Source: Candidatus Sulfopaludibacter sp. SbA3 | GTDB lineage: Bacteria; Acidobacteriota; Terriglobia; 2-12-FULL-54-10 | Direction: 5' to 3' | Assembly: GCA_945865705.1 (NCBI GenBank) | Contig: CAMBEY010000001.1 | Span: 1-53,388 of the forward strand | Length of the DNA stretch: 53,388 nucleotides | Shown: positions 8,677 to 17,607 of the stretch, one piece after another | Numbering within the stretch: position 1 is the first letter of the stretch | Layout: the number at the start of each line of letters is the position of its first letter | The notes under the pieces: model-generated | Told to the model about the DNA's origin: nothing | Database searches by the model: none | The model's input: the letters and a program-made list of their open reading frames with translations, nothing else | Position numbers and translations under genes: made by a program

Positions 8677-9372
8677 ATGGAAAACTACTTCAACTATTTC
8701 ACCGAGATTGAAGAGTATTTCTGGAAGAAGCGCGGCACGGCCATCCTGCTGACTACGCTCGACTGGGCGTTGATCGACTCGTGGAAGCAAGCCGACATTC
8801 CCATTGAGGCCATTCTGAAGGGCATTGACCGCACCTTTGAGAAGTATGAACAGCGCAAAGGAAAGACACGCCGCGTGAATGGGCTGGCCTATTGTCATCA
8901 GGCGGTGCTGGAGGCGGTAGAGGAAAAGGATCATGCGGGTCTGCCTCATGCGGCCACGCCACCGCCGTTTCCGCACGAAGCACTGGCGGATTATCTGGAA
9001 AAGAACGCCTCCGCAGTGGCTCGGGCAGCGGAAGGAATGTTCAAGCAAGGGCGCGCGGAATCCGCCACTAGTATGTCGGCGATTGCGGCCTCCTTGCGCG
9101 AACAATCTACGCTCGCGCGCGCGGGTGAGGCGTTGGACTTGCAGGCCATGGAGCAGCGCATGAGCATTTTGGAGGAGAAGATGTTCTCCATCCTGATGCA
9201 GGCCTGCGCAGAGGATGCTTTGGTGGTCATACGCGGCGAGCGCGACCGTCAACTCGCGCCGTTCCGTGGCAAGATGTCCAGCGCCCAGATCAGGGATTTG
9301 GAAAAGCAGTTTGAGATTCGGAAGATTCTGGAGATATCCGAACTGCCGCGCCTAAGTTTGTTCTATTTGTAA
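8677..9372 (+). CDS. Conserved-looking hypothetical protein
   Basis: A 231-residue soluble protein with no signal peptide or membrane span, which I do not recognise. The N-terminal 80 residues are rich in aromatics and helices (NYFTEIEEYFWKKRG, DWALIDSWKQADIPIEA, GIDRTFEKYEQRKGK). A Pro/Ala-rich linker follows near residues 88-100, then a helical C-terminal half that may be a coiled coil (AMEQRMSILEEKMFSIL) and ends in a hydrophobic tail. The position between coaX and the RlmD-like gene, all on one strand with short gaps, suggests a housekeeping context, but no function can be assigned. Two other frames are open here but are shadows. Confidence 0.75.
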   Translation: MENYFNYFTEIEEYFWKKRGTAILLTTLDWALIDSWKQADIPIEAILKGIDRTFEKYEQRKGKTRRVNGLAYCHQAVLEAVEEKDHAGLPHAATPPPFPHEALADYLEKNASAVARAAEGMFKQGRAESATSMSAIAASLREQSTLARAGEALDLQAMEQRMSILEEKMFSILMQACAEDALVVIRGERDRQLAPFRGKMSSAQIRDLEKQFEIRKILEISELPRLSLFYL

Positions 9373-9420
9373 AACCTTTGTTCTATCTGTGAACCTGATG
9401 AGAAAGAAGCGCCCAATTCA

Positions 9421-10752
9421 ATGACAACGGCAGAGACAGCAGCGAGCGAAGTAACCATCGAGAAGCTCGTTTATGGCGGCGAAGGGTTGGCGCGCACCCC
9501 GGAGGGCATCGTACTGGTGCCGGGTGCGCTTCCGGGCGAACGCGTCGCGGTGGAGATCGAACCGGCCAAGAAGGGCGTTCGGCGGGCGCGGCTGATTCAG
9601 GTTCTCGCGGCCAGCCCGGATCGCATCGAAGCGCCCTGCCCGTTCTTTACGAACTGCGGCGGCTGCCATCATCAGCAGATTCCCTACACCCGTCAACTCG
9701 AATGGAAGCGCGATATTCTCGCCGAGTGCTTCGAGCGCATCGGCAAGCTGAAGCTCGACGCGCCCATCGAAACTATCTCCGCCGAGCCGTGGGAGTACCG
9801 GAATCGCATCCGTCTCCATGCGCGAAAGAATGGCAGCGAGTTTCGTCTGGGGTATCTCGAAAACCAGTCGCAGCAACTGTGCCCAGTCGACGCCTGTGCC
9901 ATCAGCTCGCCCGGCCTGCAGGCGGCGATTCGTTCGCTGGCCGCTGGTGAACTAACTTCCATTTTCCCAGACGGCGCCATGGAGATTGAACTATTCGCCA
10001 CCGATGAGGACCGCTCTTTGATGGCGACAATTACCGCGCGTGATTCAGGGCCCGGAGTATTTGGCGACGCATGGATGGCCGCACTGCCAAAATTTGAGTC
10101 GGTATGCTGGACGCAGCAATTTGAGCCCATTCGGCAAGGTGCCAGGAACCGTCTGGTGCATCGTGAACCACCGCATAACAGGGTATGGGGCACCGGTGCA
10201 GTCATCATGAAGTCTGGTGAGTTCCATTACCGTGTCAGCCACCACTCGTTTTTCCAGACCAACCGCCGTCTGCTGGAAAAGATGATTGATGCCGCGCTGG
10301 GCGATGCGCGTGGCGTGCGCGCGCTCGACTTGTTCGCGGGAGTAGGATTCTTCACGCTGCCGCTATCGCGTCGCTTCGAGCATGTGATCGCGGTGGAGTC
10401 CCATCCATCCGCATCCGGCGACCTCCAGACCAATTCCGGTGTCGCGGCTTCGCAGGTTTATGTCTACCCCATCACCGCCGAATCTTTCATCGCATCCAAG
10501 CCCTCGCGCCAGCCGTGGGATTTGGTCCTGGTAGACCCGCCGCGACATGGCTTACCCCCTCCCGTGCGTGATGCAATCGTCGCGATGCGCCCGCGCCGCA
10601 TGGTGTACGTCTCCTGCGATCCGACTACGCTGGCTCGAGATCTGGCGGTGTTTCAACAGGCTTCGTACAAAATCACTTCCGTTCACTTGATTGATCTGTT
10701 CCCACAGACGTATCATCTGGAGGCCATTGTCCACATGGCGCTGCCTGAGTAA
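9421..10752 (+). CDS. rlmD: 23S rRNA (uracil-C5)-methyltransferase, RlmD/TrmA family
   Basis: SAM-dependent RNA m5U methyltransferase. It has an N-terminal TRAM domain (EKLVYGGEGLARTPEGIVLV, residues 15-34). Iron-sulfur cluster cysteines sit at 73, 79 and 82 (CPFFTNCGGCHHQQ), with a further Cys in CPVDACAIS near 160. The SAM loop ALDLFAGVGFFTLPL is near residue 300, VDPPRHGL follows, and the catalytic Cys is in VYVSCDPTTLARDL near 398. At 443 residues it fits RlmD, but RlmCD-type dual specificity cannot be excluded from sequence alone. The cluster ligands are complete, so activity should depend on iron-sulfur assembly, for example by the suf operon downstream. The comEC start overlaps or closely follows it. 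Confidence 0.88.
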   Translation: MTTAETAASEVTIEKLVYGGEGLARTPEGIVLVPGALPGERVAVEIEPAKKGVRRARLIQVLAASPDRIEAPCPFFTNCGGCHHQQIPYTRQLEWKRDILAECFERIGKLKLDAPIETISAEPWEYRNRIRLHARKNGSEFRLGYLENQSQQLCPVDACAISSPGLQAAIRSLAAGELTSIFPDGAMEIELFATDEDRSLMATITARDSGPGVFGDAWMAALPKFESVCWTQQFEPIRQGARNRLVHREPPHNRVWGTGAVIMKSGEFHYRVSHHSFFQTNRRLLEKMIDAALGDARGVRALDLFAGVGFFTLPLSRRFEHVIAVESHPSASGDLQTNSGVAASQVYVYPITAESFIASKPSRQPWDLVLVDPPRHGLPPPVRDAIVAMRPRRMVYVSCDPTTLARDLAVFQQASYKITSVHLIDLFPQTYHLEAIVHMALPE

Positions 10753-10816
10753 GCGCTCGTTCACACGGCCGGACGATGGCGATAGTTCACAATCCTCAGA
10801 CCGGGGAACGGCTGAA

Positions 10817-13447
10817 TTGACTCATTCGCCTCTACTTCCCGTTGCGCTGGCGTTCGCCAGCGGAATCGCCATAGCACCCTACTTCCATCTTCGCGCTCAT
10901 GAACAACTAATTGTACTGATCGCTTCCGCTCTGCTGGCATCCTTACTAAGCTTCAAAAAAAGGTTATGGCCCGCACTGATCGTGGCGTGGATTGGTGTCT
11001 TTGTTGGCGGCGCGTTTCTTGCGTCCTTTGAGCGCATGAGTCCACCGCCGAATCACATCGAATCACTTTCGCGCAGCGGGAGTATTAATCCTGGGCAACC
11101 AGTTAAAATTCATGGATGGGCCCTCACTCCTAGTCAGGTGCGTCCGGGGACTTACGTCATTGACCTTGCTGTTGAGCAAATCGAGCAGAATGGACTTCGC
11201 TTCCCTACCTCGGGAGCAATTCGCGTCTACTATTATCCGCGCAACCAGGAAGAGCCTCCGCTCCATCTCGACTACGGTTCGCGCGTAGCGATCTCGCTAC
11301 GTGATCTGCGCGCGCCTCGCAACTTTGGCAACCCCGGCTCCTTTGATTACGCTGGTTCCATGCGTCGGCAAGGCATCTCCTTTACCGCCTTGTTGCGGAA
11401 CCGGAAGACCGACTTGCAAGTGTTGCCCGGCCAAGCTGGATCCCAATGGCGTAGCGTAGTCTTCCGCGCTCGCGAAGGCTCGCTGAAGGCCATCGAACAT
11501 TTGCTTGCAGGACAGCCCGTAAAGCAGAGCATTCTGAAAGCCATGCTACTGGGCGATGACAACTGGCTCGACCCGCGCACGGAGCGTGCCTTTCAGGAAA
11601 GCGGCACGTATCACGTACTGGTCATTTCGGGGTGGAACGTAGCCGTCTTCGCCGTGCCGTTGCTGTTGCTACTCATATCTCTGCGCCTTCCAAACTGGCT
11701 TTCTTCACTCATCGTGTTTGGATCAGTGGCCAGCTTTGCCCTGCTGGCACAATCGGAGATTCCCATTGTTCGCGCCTCCCTGATGTTTTTCGTTTATCTC
11801 ATAGCACGATTGTTCTTCCGACGCCGCGCTCTAATTAATTCATTGGCCGCCACCGCGCTATTGTTGTTGACACTGCATCCATCCGATCTGTGGGATTGGG
11901 GATTCCAACTTTCTTTCCTTGCAGTGTTGACGCTGGCCGCAATTGCCCTGCCCGCTGTCGCGTGGACTATCTCACCGCTCCGTTCCGCGCTACGGGAATT
12001 ATTCAACGAAAAGGGCGACAGCCGTTTCACCCCGGCTCAAGCGCAATTCCGCATGGATCTGCGAACGCTGATTGATTATCTGGTTGTTCCATCACGCGAA
12101 TCCAGCAGGCTGCAGCGAGGTATTCGGGAGACACTGCGATCCAGCGCATGGATGGTAATCAGTCTGGCGGAGGCGCTGCTTTTCACCGCCACGATGCAAG
12201 CTGGATATGCGCTGATAACCGCACTCTATTTCCACCGGCTGACGTGGTCCGGCGTACTGGCCAATCTGCTGATCCTGCCCACGGCTAGCTGCATCGTGAT
12301 GCTCGGGATCATCCTCGTGCCGCTAGTCTACCTGGCCCCGCCGCTGGCTCAACTATTGGCTCCACTGCTTGGCTGGACCATCGCGGCCCTGGCGTCAACA
12401 ACAGAACTCGCGGCGGAATTAACGGCCCTCAACAGCCGTGTGGCCACACCTCCATTTTGGCTTTCACTGGTTTTTCTTTTGACGACGGTTTCGCTGGCTG
12501 CACTAATCGCCCGCCGTTCAAAATGGAGTGGCGCGATGGCCGCCGCGTTGATCGCCTGTTGCGTTACGCTGACGTGGATGCGACCGGGGACGAGTTGCGC
12601 TGCAGGCCAACTTGAGGTTACATCAATCGATGTGGGTCAGGGCGACGCTCTACTGGTCTGCTTTCCCCAGGGCACCACGATGCTGATTGATGCGGGAGGA
12701 AGCATCCCCATCCCCGGCTCTCCCGTGCGCAGGCAGGACATCGGCGAAACAGTGGTTTCCTCCTACCTCTGGAATCGTGGGATCACACGGCTGGACTATG
12801 TGGTTCTCTCCCACGATCATTTTGATCACATGGGCGGCCTCGAGGCCATATTTGAAAATTTTTCGGTTGGGGAATTCTGGATGGGTCCGGACGCCGCGGA
12901 CCGGAAAATGGACTGGCTGCGTAATCGCGCCCGTGCCGCGGGAGCAAAAATCATTTGGCCAGTAACTAGCCAAACGGAGAACAGCGCACGGAAAATCGAT
13001 GGGGTTCAACTGGAAGTATTGTCGCCACCACCTGATTGGGCACCGCGAAGAGTTAGCAACGACGATTCGATTGTATTGCGGTTAGCGTTGGGTCAACGGA
13101 GCATTCTGCTCGCGGGAGACATTGAGACCCGCATGGAACATTTGCTGACTGGCAGTGGGAAGCAGCTTGCCAGCGATGTCCTGAAAGTCGCGCATCACGG
13201 CAGCCGGACATCCACGACTCCCGAGTTTCTTGCGCAAGTAAATCCAAGTTTCGCACTCATATCAGTCGGCGCTTTCGGGCGATTCGGGCATCCCAGCCCT
13301 CAAGTAATCGAGGCCCTTTCTGCCGCCGGCATTCCGGTATATAGCACAGCCAAGCAAGGAGCACTGAGTATCCGCACGGACGGGTGGCGCATACAGATCG
13401 ATGCCCACCGCGATACGCTTCACGATTGGCCACAGTTCTTGCCTTAG
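10817..13447 (+). CDS. comEC: ComEC/Rec2-family DNA uptake channel protein
   Basis: Membrane channel that moves single-stranded DNA into the cytoplasm during natural transformation. About 876 residues from the TTG at 10817, which opens directly onto the first hydrophobic segment (LLPVALAFASGIAIAPYF). The longer frame from the ATG at 10691 would add 42 residues overlapping rlmD and looks like read-through. Domains in order: an N-terminal DUF4131-like soluble part, the multi-span Competence domain containing ESGTYHVLVISGWNVAVFA, and a C-terminal metallo-beta-lactamase domain (SIDVGQGDALLV, VVLSHDHFDHMGGLE, LKVAHHGSRTSTTPEF, SVGAFGRFGHPSP). The metal ligands HxHxDH are intact, which in this family suggests a nuclease activity. 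No other com genes are in the window. Confidence 0.93.
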   Translation: MTHSPLLPVALAFASGIAIAPYFHLRAHEQLIVLIASALLASLLSFKKRLWPALIVAWIGVFVGGAFLASFERMSPPPNHIESLSRSGSINPGQPVKIHGWALTPSQVRPGTYVIDLAVEQIEQNGLRFPTSGAIRVYYYPRNQEEPPLHLDYGSRVAISLRDLRAPRNFGNPGSFDYAGSMRRQGISFTALLRNRKTDLQVLPGQAGSQWRSVVFRAREGSLKAIEHLLAGQPVKQSILKAMLLGDDNWLDPRTERAFQESGTYHVLVISGWNVAVFAVPLLLLLISLRLPNWLSSLIVFGSVASFALLAQSEIPIVRASLMFFVYLIARLFFRRRALINSLAATALLLLTLHPSDLWDWGFQLSFLAVLTLAAIALPAVAWTISPLRSALRELFNEKGDSRFTPAQAQFRMDLRTLIDYLVVPSRESSRLQRGIRETLRSSAWMVISLAEALLFTATMQAGYALITALYFHRLTWSGVLANLLILPTASCIVMLGIILVPLVYLAPPLAQLLAPLLGWTIAALASTTELAAELTALNSRVATPPFWLSLVFLLTTVSLAALIARRSKWSGAMAAALIACCVTLTWMRPGTSCAAGQLEVTSIDVGQGDALLVCFPQGTTMLIDAGGSIPIPGSPVRRQDIGETVVSSYLWNRGITRLDYVVLSHDHFDHMGGLEAIFENFSVGEFWMGPDAADRKMDWLRNRARAAGAKIIWPVTSQTENSARKIDGVQLEVLSPPPDWAPRRVSNDDSIVLRLALGQRSILLAGDIETRMEHLLTGSGKQLASDVLKVAHHGSRTSTTPEFLAQVNPSFALISVGAFGRFGHPSPQVIEALSAAGIPVYSTAKQGALSIRTDGWRIQIDAHRDTLHDWPQFLP

Positions 13448-13462
13448 CCGCATTTTTGCTCG

Positions 13463-13551
13463 ACCCGAGCCACACCGAGAGGGAGCTGTCACGCTGGACG
13501 ATCATCAGCGACCGTTGAACCTGACCGCCCACTCTCGGTCGCGGCTCGGGT
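13463..13551. repeat. Long imperfect inverted repeat between convergent genes
   Basis: The left arm 13463-13481 (ACCCGAGCCACACCGAGAG) pairs with the right arm 13531-13551 with one mismatch and one bulge. About 50 bases separate the arms. No T-run follows on either strand, so it is not a standard intrinsic terminator, although it sits exactly between the stops of comEC and the convergent dehydrogenase gene. It could be a dispersed palindromic element. Confidence 0.7.
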
Positions 13552-13571
13552 AAACCATCCAGGAAGATGGT

Positions 13572-14909
13572 CTATAACTTAATAATGTGCGGGGATGGCA
13601 AGTCACGGAAGGCATTGCGCGAATCTACAATCAATGGCGACTGCTGCGCAATCGCGGCGTAGTCGAATGCGGTGTGATCGGTGAGGAGCACGACGCACGC
13701 TGCATCGCGGCATGCAGGGAAGACCGGTACCGCCTCACAAGTAAGACCGTTCAGGCTGATGCGAGGCACGTGCGGGTCGCTGTAGGACAACCGGGCACCC
13801 AGCCGATCGAGCAAGATCATCACGTCCAGCGCTGGCGACTCGCGTGTATCGGCGACATCGCGTTTATAGGCCACACCCAACAGATGAACGCGCGCACCGT
13901 TCACGGCAAGCGAGCGCTGATTGAGTGCAGACTGAATTTTCTGAACCACAAACTGCGGCATGGAAGAATTGATGCGTCCCGCCAACTCGATAAAGTAGGC
14001 CGTTGTGCCATCCATCTTTGCCTTCCAGGAAAGATAAAAAGGGTCAACAGGGATGCAGTGACCACCAAGTCCCGGCCCGGGATAGAAAGGCATGAATCCG
14101 AAAGGTTTGGTAGCCGCTGCGTCGATAACTTCCCAGACATCGATTCCCATGCGATCGCAAAGCAGGGCCATCTCGTTGGCCAACCCGATGTTGATGGAGC
14201 GGTAGGTGTTCTCAAGCAATTTCACCATCTCCGCCACTTTGGTGGAAGAGACCGGGACCACGGTCTCTATGGCCTGCTGATAGAACAATGCACCCAGTTC
14301 CGCGCAACGCTTGGTTACGCCGCCCACTACCTTCGGGATATTGTGAGTGTGGTAGCTGGCAGTGCCGGGATCAACCCGCTCTGGTGAATAGCAGAGAAAA
14401 AATTGTTCCCCAACCCGTAACCCGCTTTCGGCCAGCCGTGGCAGTACAAGCTCTTCGGTGGTGCCCGGGTAGGTCGTACTCTCGAGTATCACCAGCATTC
14501 CCGGGTGCAGAAACCGCTGAATTTGCTCGACAGCGGAGAGGATGAATGACAGGTCTGGATCTTTGGTCTTACGCAGCGGAGTAGGCACGCATATATCCAC
14601 TACATCGCAGGACGCCAGGGCCGCGTAGCTCTCAGTAGCACTCAAACGTCCTGACTGGACGAGAGCGGCAAGCTCTTCCGATGAAACATCTGGGATGTAG
14701 GATTTCCCGGCCCGTATATTACTTACTTTGCTCGCATCAATATCGATTCCAGTAACACGAAATCCAGCCCGTGCCAGTTCCACCGCCAGCGGAAGCCCCA
14801 CATAGCCAAGTCCGAGGACGCCAACGCTGGCCGACCTGGCGGCAATCTTATCGCGCTGCTCTCGGTACGCTGCGGGCACTTGGTCTGGAGATTCGACTTC
14901 TGAATTCAA
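13572..14909 (-). CDS. UDP-N-acetyl-D-hexosamine 6-dehydrogenase (WbpA/WecC-type)
   Basis: NAD-dependent nucleotide-sugar dehydrogenase that oxidises C6 of a UDP-N-acetylhexosamine to the uronic acid for surface polysaccharide. The N-terminal Rossmann motif is GVLGLGYVGLPLAVELA (about residues 29-45). The middle helix is KLLENTYRSINIGLANEMALL and the catalytic Cys lies in GPGLGGHCIPVDPFYLSWKAK. The C-terminal UDP-binding domain contains GVAYKRDVADTRESPALDVM. The TTG start at 14909 is supported by GGAGAAAG nine bases upstream. The residue pattern around the Cys favours the UDP-N-acetylglucosamine or mannosamine branch over UDP-glucose dehydrogenase, but the exact substrate is inferred. It lies 37 bases after the MetF-like gene on the same strand. 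Confidence 0.88.
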   Translation of the reverse strand: MNSEVESPDQVPAAYREQRDKIAARSASVGVLGLGYVGLPLAVELARAGFRVTGIDIDASKVSNIRAGKSYIPDVSSEELAALVQSGRLSATESYAALASCDVVDICVPTPLRKTKDPDLSFILSAVEQIQRFLHPGMLVILESTTYPGTTEELVLPRLAESGLRVGEQFFLCYSPERVDPGTASYHTHNIPKVVGGVTKRCAELGALFYQQAIETVVPVSSTKVAEMVKLLENTYRSINIGLANEMALLCDRMGIDVWEVIDAAATKPFGFMPFYPGPGLGGHCIPVDPFYLSWKAKMDGTTAYFIELAGRINSSMPQFVVQKIQSALNQRSLAVNGARVHLLGVAYKRDVADTRESPALDVMILLDRLGARLSYSDPHVPRISLNGLTCEAVPVFPACRDAACVVLLTDHTAFDYAAIAQQSPLIVDSRNAFRDLPSPHIIKL

Positions 14910-14946
14910 GCGACTTTCTCCCTATAAGCCTCCCCCGGAGAAGGCG

Positions 14947-15882
14947 TTATTTCGGCTGAGTAGTATCTACAGGCATTGCGGACATTGTTTGGCGCAATAG
15001 TTTAGGATAAAAATCCGCAAGCTCGATAAGCATCTGTAAAGCAGCGGCGGAATTGCGCTTGGTGATGCGCTCCACCTGAATACCGATGGCGGGAGAAAGC
15101 GGAGTGAGGTGGCTGAAGACCTCCTGAAGAATCCGCTTAGCCAGTTCAATGGACGCAGCCGCAGCCGATTCCCGTTCCGGGGCCTGATCTACACTGATTG
15201 CAAGGGACTCCGGCACGCCCACGCCCAGCCACTTCAAAAAGGTCAGATCGCGGGGATGGCTGACCGGCGTGAAGCTAAGTATCAAATGCGCTTTCACGCC
15301 ATCCAGCGCCCGCAGAAGACTGACCGTGGGTGCGGCATCCAGCAATACCTGAGTGGTGAAGAACTCGATACCGCTTTTATGCTTGGAAAGTACACGCTCC
15401 GCTTCGCGTGGCCGCGAAGGTATGGTGATCCCTCCCAGCAGTAAATCCAATTTTTCCGCGTTGGCGAGCTTTGCCGTTTCAGAAACACTCGGACCGGGAT
15501 AGGTAAACTGCACAGATTCACCCCCGACCAGAATCAGATCCCGCACGCCGTAGACTTCAGCCGACTCCTTCAACCATCTGCGTTGATCATCCAGCGAATC
15601 ATGGACCGTCACGCGATTCACGGAAGTTTCCAGCGAATGCCGGTCGTGGATCGCTTTGGCAAACACTCGCGGCTCGATACGCTGGCGGAAATTCCCCCGG
15701 CGCGGGCCACGGGCCAACTCGTCGCGAATCTCCGGGATGTTGATCACATCGACCAGTCCCGCCACATCGCCCACGAGCTTCAGTCGATCCTCCATCTCGG
15801 ACGAATCGTCAACGCTTGGAGGAACAATCTCGTAAAAAACCAATGGCTCGGACGGTTTGTGAATTTTGGCTCTTAGGCTCAT
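14947..15882 (-). CDS. Methylenetetrahydrofolate reductase (MetF)-like protein
   Basis: TIM-barrel protein of 311 residues related to MetF, the flavoenzyme that makes 5-methyl-tetrahydrofolate. Family marks: FYEIVPPSVDD, with the Glu (residue 18) equivalent to the MetF proton donor, GGITIPSR, FFTTQVLLDAAP, and the FTPVSHPRDLTFLKWLGV strand near the C-terminus. The segment that in MetF carries the Ala-Leu-Arg-Gly-Asp motif reads LILVGGES here, so the Asp that tunes the flavin is missing. This suggests either a diverged folate enzyme or one with another acceptor. The start ATG at 15882 has GAGATGGA just upstream. It is the first gene of a two-gene minus-strand unit that diverges from the suf promoter. 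Confidence 0.75.
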   Translation of the reverse strand: MSLRAKIHKPSEPLVFYEIVPPSVDDSSEMEDRLKLVGDVAGLVDVINIPEIRDELARGPRRGNFRQRIEPRVFAKAIHDRHSLETSVNRVTVHDSLDDQRRWLKESAEVYGVRDLILVGGESVQFTYPGPSVSETAKLANAEKLDLLLGGITIPSRPREAERVLSKHKSGIEFFTTQVLLDAAPTVSLLRALDGVKAHLILSFTPVSHPRDLTFLKWLGVGVPESLAISVDQAPERESAAAASIELAKRILQEVFSHLTPLSPAIGIQVERITKRNSAAALQMLIELADFYPKLLRQTMSAMPVDTTQPK

Positions 15883-16018
15883 TCCATCTCTTTAGCTTGT
15901 AGGATAATCGTTTACCATATCCATGCTTCCGCAAGGACAATCCAACATCATAACTCAGGCAAAGTGTATGCAATAGAAATTGACCCATTGCACAAGCCCA
16001 ACCGCGACGAAATGAATC

Positions 16019-16038
16019 TTGACTATTTTGTATAGCAA
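16019..16038. promoter_or_regulatory. Candidate operator upstream of suf promoter
   Basis: An imperfect palindrome (TTGACTAT, 5 bases, ATAGCAA with one base bulged) lies directly before the -35 box. A second inverted pair, TGCAAT at 15969-15974 and ATTGCA at 15987-15992, lies further up. Either is a plausible target for the Rrf2 regulator encoded in the operon. No consensus was available to test against. Confidence 0.35.
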
Positions 16039-16040
16039 TC

Positions 16041-16069
16041 TTGACAAAAAAGTATTTTGTTCGTATGAT
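16041..16069 (+). promoter_or_regulatory. suf operon promoter
   Basis: TTGACA (16041-16046), exactly 17 bases, then TATGAT (16064-16069). This is a near-perfect vegetative sigma-factor promoter and the strongest in the window. Transcription should begin at about 16076, giving a leader of about 20 bases before the sufB ATG at 16096. Confidence 0.8.
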
Positions 16070-16095
16070 GGGCCTTGGCTGAGGAGAAAGTTCTT

Positions 16096-17544
16096 ATGGG
16101 TAGCACCGCAAACAACATAGAAGTCCTTTCAAATCAAGAGTATAAATACGGATTCGTTACCGATATTGAGCAGGAAACTGTTCCCCCGGGGCTTAATGAA
16201 GACGTAATCCGTATGATTTCAGCGAAAAAGCATGAGCCGGTCTGGCTGACGGAATGGCGGTTGAGTGCTTATCGCCACTGGCTAAAAATGCGTGAGCCGG
16301 ACTGGGCCATGGTAAATTTTCCGCCAATCGACTTCCAGGCCATCTCTTACTACTCCGCTCCCAAGATCAAGAAGGACGGCCCCAAGAGTCTCGCAGAGAT
16401 CGACCCGAAGTTGCTGGAAACCTACGAGAAGCTGGGCATACCTCTGCATGAGCGCGAACAGCTGGCAGGCATCGCCGTAGACGCCGTATTCGATAGCGTC
16501 TCGGTGGCCACCACCTTCAAGGAAAAACTGGCGGAAAAGGGCATCATCTTTGGTTCATTTTCCGAAGCAGTAATAAATCATCCAGAGTTGGTGCGCAAGT
16601 ATCTGGGCTCTGTCGTTCCGACGACTGACAACTACTATGCCGCGCTGAACTCAGCGGTGTTTACCGATGGCTCGTTCTGCTATGTACCCAAGGGCGTGCG
16701 CTGTCCCATGGAGCTTTCCACCTACTTCCGCATCAACGCCAAGTCCACCGGCCAGTTTGAGCGCACCCTGATTATCGCGGATGAAGGCAGCTATGTCAGC
16801 TACCTGGAAGGCTGCACGGCCCCCTCTCGGGATGAGAACCAACTGCACGCCGCCGTAGTGGAGCTGGTCGCGCACGACAACGCGCAGATCAAATACTCGA
16901 CCATACAGAACTGGTATCCCGGCGATAAGGACGGCAAGGGCGGAATCTACAATTTCGTAACTAAGCGCGGCAAGTGCGCTGGCGTCAACTCCAAGATATC
17001 CTGGACTCAGGTTGAGACCGGCTCGGCGATCACCTGGAAATATCCGAGCTGCATTCTGCAGGGCGACAATTCCGTCGGAGAGTTCTATTCCGTCGCGCTT
17101 ACCAACAATCGCCAACAGGCAGACACCGGCACCAAGATGATCCACATCGGTCGCAACACACGCAGCACGATTGTGTCCAAGGGCATCTCGGCCGGACGCG
17201 GCATCAACACCTATCGTGGCGCGGTGAAAATCTTGAAAAACGCCGAGGGGGCGCGCAACTATTCGCAGTGCGATTCACTGCTGATCGGCGACCAGTGCCA
17301 AGCCCATACCTTCCCTTATCTGGAGGCCAAGAACTCCACCGCCCAGATCGAGCATGAAGCAACGACTTCGAAGATCGGTGAAGATCAGATATTTTTCTTC
17401 CAGCAACGCGGCATCTCCACCGAAGACGCAGTCTCCATGATCGTTAACGGCTTCGCCAAGCAAGTGCTGAAGGAACTTCCGATGGAGTTCGCCGTCGAGG
17501 CGCAGAAACTGCTCGGAGTCAGCCTGGAAGGCAGCGTCGGCTAA
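16096..17544 (+). CDS. sufB: Fe-S cluster assembly scaffold protein SufB
   Basis: Core scaffold subunit of the SufBC2D complex, on which iron-sulfur clusters are built in the cytoplasm. It has 482 residues from the ATG at 16096, a normal length. Typical sequences include GVRCPMELSTYFRIN, the YVSYLEGCTAPSRDENQLHAA region with its Cys, GVNSKISWTQVETGSAITWKYPS, and the C-terminal IGEDQIFFFQQRGISTEDAV. The ATG was preferred over the in-frame TTG at 16075 because GAGGAGAAAG lies 5 bases before it and because the predicted transcription start falls at the TTG itself. It is the first gene of the operon, and sufC follows after 63 bases. Confidence 0.97.
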   Translation: MGSTANNIEVLSNQEYKYGFVTDIEQETVPPGLNEDVIRMISAKKHEPVWLTEWRLSAYRHWLKMREPDWAMVNFPPIDFQAISYYSAPKIKKDGPKSLAEIDPKLLETYEKLGIPLHEREQLAGIAVDAVFDSVSVATTFKEKLAEKGIIFGSFSEAVINHPELVRKYLGSVVPTTDNYYAALNSAVFTDGSFCYVPKGVRCPMELSTYFRINAKSTGQFERTLIIADEGSYVSYLEGCTAPSRDENQLHAAVVELVAHDNAQIKYSTIQNWYPGDKDGKGGIYNFVTKRGKCAGVNSKISWTQVETGSAITWKYPSCILQGDNSVGEFYSVALTNNRQQADTGTKMIHIGRNTRSTIVSKGISAGRGINTYRGAVKILKNAEGARNYSQCDSLLIGDQCQAHTFPYLEAKNSTAQIEHEATTSKIGEDQIFFFQQRGISTEDAVSMIVNGFAKQVLKELPMEFAVEAQKLLGVSLEGSVG

Positions 17545-17607
17545 GCGATTCAGCAACAAATGAGAGCAATTTATAGCGGGCGAAATGACCCAGCGGAGCG
17601 TAATGAA

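Noticed and set aside
10691..10816. Upstream extension of comEC overlapping rlmD
   Set aside because: The added residues are not hydrophobic or motif-bearing, and TTG 10817 lies directly before the first membrane segment.
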